Of a DNA stretch of 30,095 bases, positions 23,044-30,095 are shown in pieces. How positions within the stretch are numbered: the stretch's first letter is position 1; every line of letters starts with the position of its first letter. This stretch comes from an uncultured Mycoplasmatota bacterium (GTDB lineage: Bacteria; Bacillota_I; Bacilli_A; RF39; UBA660). The notes under the pieces are model-generated. The model had not been told where the DNA came from, did not search any database, and saw only the letters and a program-made list of their open reading frames with translations. The stretch is from NCBI GenBank assembly GCA_900544625.1, contig UQVR01000015.1, positions 1-30,095 on the forward strand. Reading direction: 5' to 3'. A program made the translations under genes and the position numbers.

Positions 23044-23902
23044 ATGTTTGAAATTCTTCTGGTAATTTACTATTAAATTCCAATACTTCTCCTGTAATTG
23101 GATGTTTAAATTTTAAATATGCAGAATGTAAAAATTGTCCAAAATCAGTACAAACCTTATTAGAATAAACTGGGTCATTATGAACTGGATAACCAATATA
23201 AGCTAGATGAACTCTAATTTGATGAGTTCTTCCAGTCTCTAAAACCAATTTTACTAATGTATAATCTTTATATTTTTTTATTACCTCAAGATTGGTTATT
23301 GCTTTTTTACCATCTTTGCATACTTCCATTTTATCAAAATATTGTTTACTTCTTCCTATCGGAGCATCAATAATAGCCTTTTTTTGAGGGAACACTCCAT
23401 CAAGTAGTGCAATATATTCTCTATGTATTCTTTTATTTTTAAAGTCATCAGCCAGTAACTCATGAGCCTTATCATCTTTAGCCACTATCATTAAGCCACT
23501 TGTATCTTTATCTAATCTATGAACTATCCCAGGTCTAAATTCTTCCCCTTTACTTAATGTTTTATTATAGTAAAGTAAACCATTTACTAATGTATCATTA
23601 CTATTACCTGCACCAGGATGAACAACAACTCCACTATTTTTATTTATAACCATTAAATATTCATCTTCATAAACAATATCAATATCCATTTTAGTAGCTT
23701 CTAAACTCATTTCTTTAACAAAGCCATCTTTAATTAATATTACATCCCCAACTTTAACCTTATATGATGCTTTAATACTTTTTCCATTAACTAATATGTA
23801 TTCTTCTGCTAGCATCTTAGTTATAGTTTCTCTACTATAATCTGTTTTACTAGCTAAATATTTATCTATTCTTACATTTTCTTCATCTACTATTACTTCC
23901 AT
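23024..23902 (-). CDS. rluD: RluD-family rRNA pseudouridine synthase (YlyB-like)
   Basis: This makes pseudouridine in 23S rRNA. The 292 residues comprise an S4 domain (VRIDKYLASKTDYSRETITK), then the catalytic domain with HRLDKDTSG (Asp131 is the catalytic residue), REYIALL and GRTHQIRVHLAYIGYPV. The start at 23902 follows GGGAGAAG and lies within the lspA end (overlap of 20 bases). An earlier in-frame ATG at 23929 adds nine residues and is unlikely. It follows lspA as ylyB does in B. subtilis. Confidence 0.93.
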   Translation of the reverse strand: MEVIVDEENVRIDKYLASKTDYSRETITKMLAEEYILVNGKSIKASYKVKVGDVILIKDGFVKEMSLEATKMDIDIVYEDEYLMVINKNSGVVVHPGAGNSNDTLVNGLLYYNKTLSKGEEFRPGIVHRLDKDTSGLMIVAKDDKAHELLADDFKNKRIHREYIALLDGVFPQKKAIIDAPIGRSKQYFDKMEVCKDGKKAITNLEVIKKYKDYTLVKLVLETGRTHQIRVHLAYIGYPVHNDPVYSNKVCTDFGQFLHSAYLKFKHPITGEVLEFNSKLPEEFQTFIDNLL

Positions 23903-24353
23903 GCTTATCTTCTCCCTTAAATATTGCATATATAATGAGGATAAAACCTATTACTAATGCAACATCTGCTAAATTAAATACTGGATACTCATATCCACCA
24001 ATATAAAATTTCAAATAATCTATTACATAACCATTTACTATTCTATCAAATAAATTACCCAAAAGCCCACCATAAACAAGACTAAATGCTATTATATTTC
24101 TTCTATTATCCACGAAGTTTTTTTGATAAATTATCAAAAAAATAAATGATACTACTGCAACGCCAATAAGTAAAAATCTTGCTCCTTCAAAAGTACTCCA
24201 AGCCGCTCCGTTATTATACACCTTCGTAATATAGAAAAACTTTGGAATAATACTTTTTAAAGTTCCATAAAAAATCGTCTTATCAACTATGTATTTAATA
24301 AGTATATCAAATAAAAAAACAATAATAGCAATCAATAAACTTTTCTTCTTCAT
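23883..24353 (-). CDS. lspA: Lipoprotein signal peptidase (signal peptidase II)
   Basis: This cuts the signal peptide from lipid-modified prolipoproteins in the membrane. The 156-residue protein has four spans, the conserved NNGAAWS (47-53), GNLFDRI (99-105), and the catalytic aspartates Asp112 (GYVIDYL) and Asp130 (FNLADV). It overlaps the rluD-type start by 20 bases and lies after ylmC. The order ylmC-lspA-rluD is a shortened version of the B. subtilis sigG-ylm-ileS-lspA-ylyB stretch. Confidence 0.95.
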   Translation of the reverse strand: MKKKSLLIAIIVFLFDILIKYIVDKTIFYGTLKSIIPKFFYITKVYNNGAAWSTFEGARFLLIGVAVVSFIFLIIYQKNFVDNRRNIIAFSLVYGGLLGNLFDRIVNGYVIDYLKFYIGGYEYPVFNLADVALVIGFILIIYAIFKGEDKHGSNSR

Positions 24354-24375
24354 GCTTATTATTGTATCACAAATT

Positions 24376-24597
24376 CTATTTATTTACTAGTATACAATCA
24401 GAACCTATCTTTGTAATATCAGAAAATGTAAAACTAAACTCTGTATTTTTTAACATTTTTCTAAACAATTTTTTATTTTCAGCTACTAAACTTATTACTC
24501 TTCCTTCACTATTTACCTCAGCATCTACTATTCTACCTAAATTAACTCCAGTATTTACACTTATAATATCTTTATTTTGAAGTTCACTTAAATACAT
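24376..24597 (-). CDS. ylmC: YlmC/YmxH-family PRC-barrel protein
   Basis: A 73-residue PRC-barrel protein: MYLSELQNKDIISVNTG begins the barrel, and GRIVDAEVNSEGRVISLVAE is typical of the YlmC/YmxH family of spore formers. The function is unknown. It follows sigG directly, as ylmC does in B. subtilis, with GGGGTGGATT before the ATG. Confidence 0.85.
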   Translation of the reverse strand: MYLSELQNKDIISVNTGVNLGRIVDAEVNSEGRVISLVAENKKLFRKMLKNTEFSFTFSDITKIGSDCILVNK

Positions 24598-24621
24598 AAT
24601 CCACCCCTTAAATTATATGAT

Positions 24622-25398
24622 TCATTTTATTAATTTACGAACATTTTCAATAGCACTTTTCTCTAGCCTTGATACTTGTGCTTGACTAATGCCTAACTCA
24701 TCAGCAATTTCCATTTGCGTTTTTCCAACCATAAATCTTTGTAATAAAATATTTTTTTCTCTTTCTTTAATTTTTAAAAGAGCTCTTCTTAAAGAAATAA
24801 TCATATCTTTATCACTATTTTTATCTTTAGTGTCTGCGATTTGATCAAATAAATATATTGTATCTCCACCATCATTATAAATTGGTTCAAAAATACTTGC
24901 TGGATCTCTCATAGCATCCATTGCATAGCTAATTAAGTATTCAGGAATATTTAGTTCTTTTGAAATAACAGAAGATGGTGCATCTATTCCATATTCACTT
25001 AAATATTTATCTTTAAACTTAATAATTTGATAAGCTAAATCTTTTGTACTTCTACTTACTCTGACTGCTGTATTGTCCCTTAAATACCTTTTAATTTCTC
25101 CAATGATGAGAGGTACCGCATATGTAGATAGCTTTAGTCCATAAGATAAATCAAAATTATCAATAGCTTTAATAAGTCCAATAACACCAACTTGAAATAA
25201 ATCATCCAAATTAACATTACCTTTATTAAAAGTTCTAAGAATACTTAAAACCAACTTTAAATTTCCATTTATAAGCCTATCTTTTGCATCTAAATTTCCA
25301 TTTTGATATTCTAAAAATAACTTAGTCATCTCTTCATTACTTAAAACCTCAATTTCACTTGTATTAATTCCTGTTATATCCACTTTATATTTTGCCAT
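24622..25398 (-). CDS. sigG: Sporulation sigma factor SigG
   Basis: SigG directs late gene expression in the forespore. The 258 residues match the family throughout: the special N-terminus KVDITGINTSEIEVLSNEEM (residues 5-24) aligns with B. subtilis SigG (KVEICGVDTSKLPVLKNEEM), region 2 has LDDLFQVGVIGLIKAIDNFD, FEPIYNDGGD is diagnostic of SigG/SigF, and the C-terminal helix-turn-helix is GKTQMEIADELGISQAQVSR. The ATG at 25398 is preferred; a TTG at 25416 lies in the leader hairpin. Its ribosome site GGAAAGGA is the 3' arm of that hairpin (25405-25434). ylmC follows. Confidence 0.95.
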   Translation of the reverse strand: MAKYKVDITGINTSEIEVLSNEEMTKLFLEYQNGNLDAKDRLINGNLKLVLSILRTFNKGNVNLDDLFQVGVIGLIKAIDNFDLSYGLKLSTYAVPLIIGEIKRYLRDNTAVRVSRSTKDLAYQIIKFKDKYLSEYGIDAPSSVISKELNIPEYLISYAMDAMRDPASIFEPIYNDGGDTIYLFDQIADTKDKNSDKDMIISLRRALLKIKEREKNILLQRFMVGKTQMEIADELGISQAQVSRLEKSAIENVRKLIK

Positions 25399-25404
25399 AA
25401 TAAA

Positions 25405-25434
25405 AGTCCTTTCCAATTATTTATGGGAAGGACT
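25405..25434 (-). promoter_or_regulatory. sigG leader hairpin holding the ribosome site, possibly also terminator of the Nudix gene
   Basis: On the minus strand AGTCCTTCCC (25434-25425) and GGAAAGGACT (25414-25405) form a 10-bp stem with one G-U pair and a 10-base loop. The 3' arm contains the sigG ribosome site, so folding would mask it. A T-rich run (TTTTATT) follows, so it could also end transcripts from the Nudix gene. Confidence 0.65.
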
Positions 25435-25442
25435 CCTAAATT

Positions 25443-25958
25443 TTATACATAAGTTTTATTAAAATATTCTAATACTTCTAACATTTCATGTGTAATTCCA
25501 TTCGTATCACCAGACATATCCATTTTTTCTCTCAACACTTCATTTACTATATTTAAAGGTATATATCTTAAAGTAAAATTTCCATCTATTTCTTCTTCAG
25601 TATAATTTGTATTTTTTAAATCAGGTACTCTATCATCTTTAATTATAAAATAATATATAATTATTTTTGTATTTATATTTTTTGTAGGATAATCTTTATA
25701 ATATGCATAACGCACCACAAACGGCTCTAAATTACTTGTATGAAACACTAGACCCGTCTCCTCTTTAAGTTCCCTTTCAAGACCTAAAAGTAAACTTTCT
25801 CCAGTTTCAATATGTCCACCTGGAAATTGATATTCTGAATGTGAATGTCCAAGCAAAATTTTATTATTACTAGTTATAATTAAAGCTTTTACTCTAGTAA
25901 TAACATTATTTACTTCTGATTCTTTTATATTGCTTTTATTTTTTATTAATTCTATCAT
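25443..25958 (-). CDS. Nudix hydrolase
   Basis: Hydrolyses a nucleoside diphosphate linked to another group; the substrate is unknown. The Nudix box is complete (GHIETGE 48-54, then seven residues, RELKEETGL 62-70), with all Glu residues present. The protein is 171 residues. The start at 25958 follows GAAGGTG. A longer frame reaching 26093 exists but runs across the promoter and is rejected. Confidence 0.9.
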   Translation of the reverse strand: MIELIKNKSNIKESEVNNVITRVKALIITSNNKILLGHSHSEYQFPGGHIETGESLLLGLERELKEETGLVFHTSNLEPFVVRYAYYKDYPTKNINTKIIIYYFIIKDDRVPDLKNTNYTEEEIDGNFTLRYIPLNIVNEVLREKMDMSGDTNGITHEMLEVLEYFNKTYV

Positions 25959-25973
25959 AATAACACCTTCTAC

Positions 25974-26003
25974 ATTGTAACACAATTCTACATTTTTTGA
26001 CAA
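25974..26003 (-). promoter_or_regulatory. Promoter for the Nudix gene
   Basis: TTGTCA (26003-25998) and TACAAT (25979-25974) are 18 bases apart on the minus strand. Confidence 0.7.
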
Positions 26004-26010
26004 ATTTTTA

Positions 26011-26039
26011 TTGTAATATTTTTTTAGATTTGATAATAT
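26011..26039 (+). promoter_or_regulatory. Promoter for the DUF4282-like gene
   Basis: TTGTAA (26011-26016) and TAATAT (26034-26039) are 17 bases apart, with TGA before the -10 box. It is divergent from the Nudix promoter by 7 bases. Confidence 0.6.
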
Positions 26040-26063
26040 ATTAATAGAAAGGAGCTTTATATT

Positions 26064-26504
26064 ATGTACGATTATGATTATATGACAGGTCAAACTGCAA
26101 AAGCTGCTGCAAATGTTGCCGGAACTCTAGTTTGGACAATTATTGCTATAGTTATTGCTATTGCAGCTGGTATTATGGTTTACTTTATGTTTGTTAAAAG
26201 CGATAAACCTGTAAGTGGCAATTTACAAAAATTAAGAAATTTATTAGACTTTAAGACAATGTTAATTGAACCTATTTTAAAAGTAGTTTATATTACTCTA
26301 ACTATTTTTATTGTTTTATTCTCATTTGGATTAATATCTACTAGCTTTGTAGCATTCTTAATGACATTAATCTTTGGACCACTAATTATAAGAATCACAT
26401 ATGAATTAATGATGATTAATATAATGATTTGGAAAAATACTAAAGAAATCAATGAAAACATTAAACCAAAGAATGCAAAAAAAGAAACAAAAACTGAAGA
26501 ATAA
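26064..26504 (+). CDS. DUF4282-like membrane protein, unknown function
   Basis: The 146-residue protein has an N-terminal span (LVWTIIAIVIAIAAGIMVYF, residues 22-41), then LRNLLDFKTMLIEPILKVVY followed by two more spans (a DUF4282-like layout), and IRITYELMMINIMIWKNTKE before a Lys/Glu tail. RBS AAAGGAG precedes the ATG. The family call is by layout and is tentative. A strong terminator follows. Confidence 0.7.
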   Translation: MYDYDYMTGQTAKAAANVAGTLVWTIIAIVIAIAAGIMVYFMFVKSDKPVSGNLQKLRNLLDFKTMLIEPILKVVYITLTIFIVLFSFGLISTSFVAFLMTLIFGPLIIRITYELMMINIMIWKNTKEINENIKPKNAKKETKTEE

Positions 26505-26526
26505 GTCGCAAGACTTATTTTTTTTT
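26500..26526 (+). terminator. Terminator of the DUF4282-like gene
   Basis: AATAAGTC (26500-26507) and GACTTATT (26512-26519) form an 8-bp stem with a GCAA tetraloop, followed by seven Ts. Confidence 0.85.
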
Positions 26527-26532
26527 GCAAAC

Positions 26533-26553
26533 AAAAAAAGAGCTTATGCTCTT
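26533..26553 (-). terminator. Terminator of efp
   Basis: On the minus strand AAGAGC and GCTCTT flank ATAA, followed by TTTTT. The efp stop codon lies in the loop. Confidence 0.75.
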
Positions 26554-27104
26554 CCAGAATATTTTCCATCTTTAGTTGAAATAATAATTCTTTCTCCTTC
26601 ATTTATAAACAAAGGAACTTTTACAACATAACCAGTCTCAATTTTAGCATCTTTACTTGCATTTGTTGCAGTGTTACCTTTAACTGCTGGTTCTGTTTCA
26701 ACAACTTCATATTCAACCTTTTCAGGTAATGTAATACCAATTATTTCTCCATCATAATTATCAATGTCGATTTCTAAACCCTCTTTAATAAAATTAACAT
26801 TGTCTCCTAAAACAGATGCAGGAAGTTCAATTTGTTCATAAGTAGAATTATTCATAAACACATAGGTATCTCCCATTTGATATAAATAACCAGCTTTTAC
26901 TTTTTCAATATGAGCCTTAGTTATCTTAATATTGGTATTAAATGTATCTTCAGTAACTGCTCCAGTTCTTAAATTTCTTCTTTTAATTCTAACAAAAGCA
27001 GGCCCTTTTCCAGGTTTTACATGTTGAAATTCAACAATAGTATATAAATTACCATCCATGATAATTGTCATACCATTTTTGATATCATTAATATTAATAT
27101 CCAT
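26544..27104 (-). CDS. efp: Elongation factor P
   Basis: EF-P relieves ribosomes stalled at runs of prolines. It has 186 residues in three OB-like domains. VKPGKGPAFVRIKRRNLRTG (29-48) holds the loop lysine Lys33 that contacts the peptidyl-transferase centre. It ends ISTKDGKYSGRA. The gene follows rpmG after 18 bases with AGAGGA before the ATG, and they share the rpmG promoter. Confidence 0.97.
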   Translation of the reverse strand: MDININDIKNGMTIIMDGNLYTIVEFQHVKPGKGPAFVRIKRRNLRTGAVTEDTFNTNIKITKAHIEKVKAGYLYQMGDTYVFMNNSTYEQIELPASVLGDNVNFIKEGLEIDIDNYDGEIIGITLPEKVEYEVVETEPAVKGNTATNASKDAKIETGYVVKVPLFINEGERIIISTKDGKYSGRA

Positions 27105-27122
27105 ATTTAATCCTCTTTTCTA

Positions 27123-27287
27123 TTATTTTTTTTCTTTAGCAGCTACTGTCTTTCTACATTTTGGGCAGTATCTATTTAATTCAAGACGGTCTGGAGTATT
27201 CTTTTTATTTTTACTAACTGGGCGTAATTCAAAACCACAAACAGAACATCTCATAGTTACTTCACTACGATTTTCTTTTTTTGCCAT
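27123..27287 (-). CDS. rpmG: Ribosomal protein L33, zinc-binding form
   Basis: A 54-residue protein. MAKKENRSEVTMRCSVCGFE and YCPKCRKTVAAKEKK show the two CxxC pairs of the zinc-ribbon L33 form; low-zinc forms lack them. The ATG follows AGGAGG by seven bases. It is first in a short operon with efp. No second copy of L33 is in the window. Confidence 0.95.
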   Translation of the reverse strand: MAKKENRSEVTMRCSVCGFELRPVSKNKKNTPDRLELNRYCPKCRKTVAAKEKK

Positions 27288-27320
27288 AATTTTTCCTCCT
27301 CACTTAAATAATCTTTATTA

Positions 27321-27348
27321 ATTATACCAAAATTCTAACATTTTTCAA
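27321..27348 (-). promoter_or_regulatory. Promoter for rpmG-efp
   Basis: TTGAAA (27348-27343) and TATAAT (27326-27321) are 16 bases apart on the minus strand, with an extended -10 TGG. Confidence 0.75.
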
Positions 27349-27400
27349 CTAATTTATATGATATTTTCTATTTTTATTAACTTTTTAAATGTAATATATT

Positions 27401-28309
27401 CTATTTTTCTTCTAATTCTATCCTTGTTTTTAACTTTTGTATCTTTTCTAAATCTAATTTAGTTACTTCACTAATAAGATTTATATCCATATTTTTTCTT
27501 AGCATATTAACTGCGGTGTTTTCAATTCCTTCTTCAATTCCTTGTTCTATTCCTTGTTCTATACCTTGTTCTATCCCTTTATTTAAATATTCTTTCTTTA
27601 GTGAATTTTCATATACTTTTTCATTTTTTTCATAATCCCACACAAATTTAAAATCACTATTTAACTTACTCAACTTTTCCACACACTCCTTAACATCCGA
27701 ATCATTAACTGCTTTGTTATATGCTAATATATCTTCTTTTGTTTTTAATGCAAATAGTACTGGTAATGATCCTTTCACATTTCTTTTAGCAACATTATCA
27801 TACCAAATTTTTCCAAATTTATCAAGATTTACATGTATTAATTTTATATTTTTCAAAAATAATTCATAGTTTTTTCCACTATATTCATCTAATATTTCAC
27901 ATAAGCCATATTTATTTGGCATTCCATAATTAAATTGTATCTGAATAAATTCTGTTTTTTCATCATAATCTTCCCCAGCATTTATTACTTGCGAATAAAA
28001 TGAGAAAAAATAACTTTTATTCCTCATCTTTGTTGATTCTTCCCATGCCGTGTTTACTTCCATATGAACATACTTACCATCACACTCTACTAAAAAATCT
28101 AATCTTTTTGCCCTCTCGATTGCTTTTTGCACTGGCAGTTCCGTAGGAAGCAGTCTTATTACTTTAATCTTTAACCCACACGCATCTTTAATCAACCTCT
28201 CAAACAAATGAAAATCATTATTTTTTATAACAACTTCATCCAATAATATTGTTTTAATAATTTTATCTTTACTAAACAATAAAAACTCATGTTCTTTTAC
28301 TTTATTCAT
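27401..28309 (-). CDS. Rpn-family PD-(D/E)XK nuclease (transposase-like)
   Basis: This family has a PD-(D/E)XK nuclease fold, and some members aid RecA-independent recombination. In the 302-residue protein RLDFLVECDGKYVHMEVNT gives Asp71 and Glu84-x-Asn86; most relatives have Gln or Lys at the last place. The C-terminal region has a GIEQ repeat and then TAVNMLRKNMDINLISEVTK. The ATG at 28309 follows GGGTG by five bases; a GTG six codons earlier is less likely. It stands alone, and a decayed relative is at 9483-9713. No flanking inverted repeats were found. Confidence 0.88.
   Translation of the reverse strand: MNKVKEHEFLLFSKDKIIKTILLDEVVIKNNDFHLFERLIKDACGLKIKVIRLLPTELPVQKAIERAKRLDFLVECDGKYVHMEVNTAWEESTKMRNKSYFFSFYSQVINAGEDYDEKTEFIQIQFNYGMPNKYGLCEILDEYSGKNYELFLKNIKLIHVNLDKFGKIWYDNVAKRNVKGSLPVLFALKTKEDILAYNKAVNDSDVKECVEKLSKLNSDFKFVWDYEKNEKVYENSLKKEYLNKGIEQGIEQGIEQGIEEGIENTAVNMLRKNMDINLISEVTKLDLEKIQKLKTRIELEEK
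27521..27577 (-). repeat. 12-base tandem repeat coding GIEQ units
   Basis: Four 12-base units plus 9 bases encode GIEQ GIEQ GIEQ GIEE GIE. The first three share the core ATAGAACAAGG; the last two read ATTGAA. Such repeats between nuclease and tail are common in this family and can change length by slippage. Confidence 0.85.
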
Positions 28310-28327
28310 ATCCACACCCTTCTTCAC

Positions 28328-28479
28328 CTTTATTAACCCCAGCTTATACTTTTGTTTTACTTTAATATTTTTTCATAATCAAACTTCTCCCTTCACTTAA
28401 TATATTTCCTTTTTTTTATTATTTTTGCGCTTTATGTGTTAATTTTTATAATTTTCATTAAAATCTTAAATTAAGCCAC
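28328..28479. other. Upstream region of the Rpn-type gene, no gene seen
   Basis: AT-rich, with no credible reading frame on either strand. TTGATT with TAAAAC 17 bases on lies upstream of the Rpn gene on the minus strand and is a weak promoter candidate. Confidence 0.4.
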
Positions 28480-28533
28480 AAAAAAAGACTTATTTTAACA
28501 CATCATAAATATATTTAAACAACAAGTCTTTTT
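28480..28533 (-). terminator. Terminator of the PBP gene
   Basis: On the minus strand AAAAAGACTTGTT pairs with AATAAGTCTTTTT (one G-U), with a loop of about 25 bases and a run of Ts. The PBP stop codon lies in the stem. Confidence 0.7.
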
Positions 28534-30095
28534 AATAATTATCCTTTAAAAAAGTAACAATATCTTTTGTAATTTTACTAGCACCGAAATAAAAAGCATC
28601 AGTCTTTCCTTCTTTATGAGAAACATTCGGAGTAATAACTACCAAACTAAATTTAGGATCTTCCGATGGATAAAAACCTGTAAATGTTGATGATATCGTG
28701 GCAGTATCAACTTTACCATCATTATTTGTATCTAAAAACGATTCACTTGTACCTGTTTTACCCGCAAAATCAAGACCTTTAGGAACATAAAACTTACCAG
28801 TACCCTCACTTAAAACAAGCCTCATACCTTCTCTAATTCGCTCTAGACTTTCAAGATTTAAATCTACATCATTTAAGACATTTATTTCATTTTTCAAAAT
28901 AACTTTATCTTTATTTTTAATTTCTTTCATTAAACTTAAAGCCATTCTTTTCCCACTTGCAACACTATTTATATATTGAAGTACTTCTACCGGAGTATAA
29001 GTATCATATTGCCCAATAGCAAGATTTAAAAGCAAATCATCCGCTACTGTTTTACCAATAATACCCTTTTGTTCTCCAGGTAAATCAATTTCAGTTTTAA
29101 CTCCCAAACCAAAACTTGCAAGCATACTACGGTAAATATCAAAATGTTTTATCGTAGCATTTAATTTCATGTTTGGTTTATATGTATTTCCCGTAAGTTT
29201 AATAGCAATCATATACTGATAATAATTTGAAGAATTAGCTAAAGCGGTTAAATCATTTACCTTACCTAATCTTTTAAAACTACATTTTTCAGGCACAAAA
29301 TAAAGTTTAACACATGAATCATTAACATATGCCCCCGGAGTAATCAAATTATACTTATAACCTACCCCAATTGTTGCTCCTTTTACAGCACTTCCAATAG
29401 TATAAGATTTATTAATAGTATTTAAACTAATATCACTAAAAGTATCATCATCATTAAGTCTAACTCCTCCAATTGCAATTATTTCTCCAGTTAATGGATT
29501 ACTAACTAATGCATAACTATCTTTAAAATATTCTGTATTACCATATTTTTTACCTAATTTTATTTTATCTTTTAATATTTCATCAACCTTTTGTTGAATA
29601 TCAATATCAATTGATAAAACTAAATCATTTCCTTTTTCTTCTTCCTCTATTTTAGTTAAACTATAATTATTACTTACCTTATATTTAGCTTTCTTTCCCT
29701 TTAAATATTCTTCATATTCTTTTTCTAAATAACTAATTCCCACTAAATCAGTAAGTTCATAACCATTATTTAAATATTCATCTCTATCTTCTTTAGTAAT
29801 ATTACCCACTCTTCCAAAAACATTTTTTAAAGTATCATTATATAAATAAACTCTTTCCCAAGAAAGTTCTCCAGTTACACCAGGTATTTTACTTTCAATA
29901 ATTTTAGCAAATTCACTCTCACTTACATTTTTAGCTATTTCTTTTTTACTATAAACATAACCATTATTCATCAAAAAATATATATGAGCAATTCTTTTAA
30001 TTTTAATATCATAATCAATCATTTCATCTGTAATTCTATCCAACTTCATATTACTTATATCATCTTTAGTAATTTTTCTTTCTTCAAGTAATCTA
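28532..30095 (-). CDS. Class B penicillin-binding protein, N-terminal part missing
   Basis: Transpeptidase that cross-links peptidoglycan with a SEDS partner. The frame stays open to the window end (at least 15 codons before the Met at 30049), so the gene is cut and lacks its N-terminal membrane anchor. Counting from that Met, the catalytic SxxK is Ser220-Ala-Val-Lys223, SxN is Ser273-Ser-Asn275, and KTG is 431-433. A dimerisation-like region precedes. After KTGTSE comes DTNNDGKVD (440-448), which looks like a calcium-binding loop. Whether it is PBP2-type (elongation) or a division/spore form is not decided. Confidence 0.9.
   Translation of the reverse strand, partial: RLLEERKITKDDISNMKLDRITDEMIDYDIKIKRIAHIYFLMNNGYVYSKKEIAKNVSESEFAKIIESKIPGVTGELSWERVYLYNDTLKNVFGRVGNITKEDRDEYLNNGYELTDLVGISYLEKEYEEYLKGKKAKYKVSNNYSLTKIEEEEKGNDLVLSIDIDIQQKVDEILKDKIKLGKKYGNTEYFKDSYALVSNPLTGEIIAIGGVRLNDDDTFSDISLNTINKSYTIGSAVKGATIGVGYKYNLITPGAYVNDSCVKLYFVPEKCSFKRLGKVNDLTALANSSNYYQYMIAIKLTGNTYKPNMKLNATIKHFDIYRSMLASFGLGVKTEIDLPGEQKGIIGKTVADDLLLNLAIGQYDTYTPVEVLQYINSVASGKRMALSLMKEIKNKDKVILKNEINVLNDVDLNLESLERIREGMRLVLSEGTGKFYVPKGLDFAGKTGTSESFLDTNNDGKVDTATISSTFTGFYPSEDPKFSLVVITPNVSHKEGKTDAFYFGASKITKDIVTFLKDNY

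Noticed and set aside
24362..24580. Plus-strand frame opposite ylmC
   Set aside because: Shadow of ylmC, with no ribosome site.
25959..26093. N-terminal extension of the Nudix gene
   Set aside because: It crosses the -10 and -35 boxes and the divergent promoter; the ribosome site is at the shorter start.
26288..26602. Minus-strand frame opposite the DUF4282-like gene
   Set aside because: It runs through two terminators and lacks a ribosome site.
27058..27321. Plus-strand frame opposite rpmG and efp start
   Set aside because: It covers two clear genes on the other strand.
27521..27577. CRISPR-like array
   Set aside because: Short in-frame coding repeats with no spacers; no array elsewhere in the window.

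Overview
The window comes from the chromosome of a very AT-rich, low-GC Gram-positive bacterium of the Bacilli/Firmicutes type that appears able to form spores. Several short stretches follow Bacillus subtilis gene order: a ybxB-like methyltransferase, rpoB and rpoC; lexA, tkt, a sirA-like gene and yneF; and sigG, ylmC, lspA and an rluD-type gene. A forespore sigma factor (SigG), a YlmC/YmxH-type protein, a YjcZ-type small protein and a SirA-like protein together argue for sporulation. I do not name a genus. TTG starts and strong GGAGG/GGTG ribosome sites are common. No CRISPR array, intact insertion sequence or prophage was seen.

Layout. Positions 1-9063 lie almost entirely on the minus strand: start of rpoC, rpoB, a ybxB-like rRNA methyltransferase, an unknown membrane protein with an OB-fold-like outer domain, HU, a Ku plus ATP-dependent ligase pair (end joining), and an FtsW/RodA-type glycosyltransferase. 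Positions 9195-11638 run on the plus strand: a YjcZ-like small protein, a decayed Rpn-type nuclease gene (minus strand), peptide deformylase, a probable small RNA, and rpsD behind a structured leader. From 17480 down to 11656 is a minus-strand run: an acidic single-span protein, csaA, a 71-residue membrane protein, a radical SAM/SPASM protein, a dGTPase-like HD hydrolase and the M16 pair YmfF/YmfH. Then come yneF, a sirA-like gene and tkt (minus), tRNA-Arg(CCT) (plus), a 46-codon membrane gene divergent from lexA, lexA, a rhomboid protease, a four-span protein, the rluD/lspA/ylmC/sigG run, a Nudix hydrolase, a DUF4282-like membrane protein, rpmG-efp, a full-length Rpn-type nuclease with a GIEQ repeat, and a class B penicillin-binding protein cut by the window edge.

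How it fits together. Much of the window is core machinery (transcription, translation, cell wall, pentose phosphate). Laid over it are stress and developmental genes: SOS control by LexA with a probable co-regulated tiny membrane protein, end joining by Ku and ligase, and spore control by SigG, whose ribosome site lies in a hairpin. The points most worth a second look are the 46-residue protein beside lexA, the sigG leader hairpin, RpoB residues matching rifampicin-resistance substitutions, the minimal Ku/ligase operon, the SirA-like gene, and the unassigned RNA after def.
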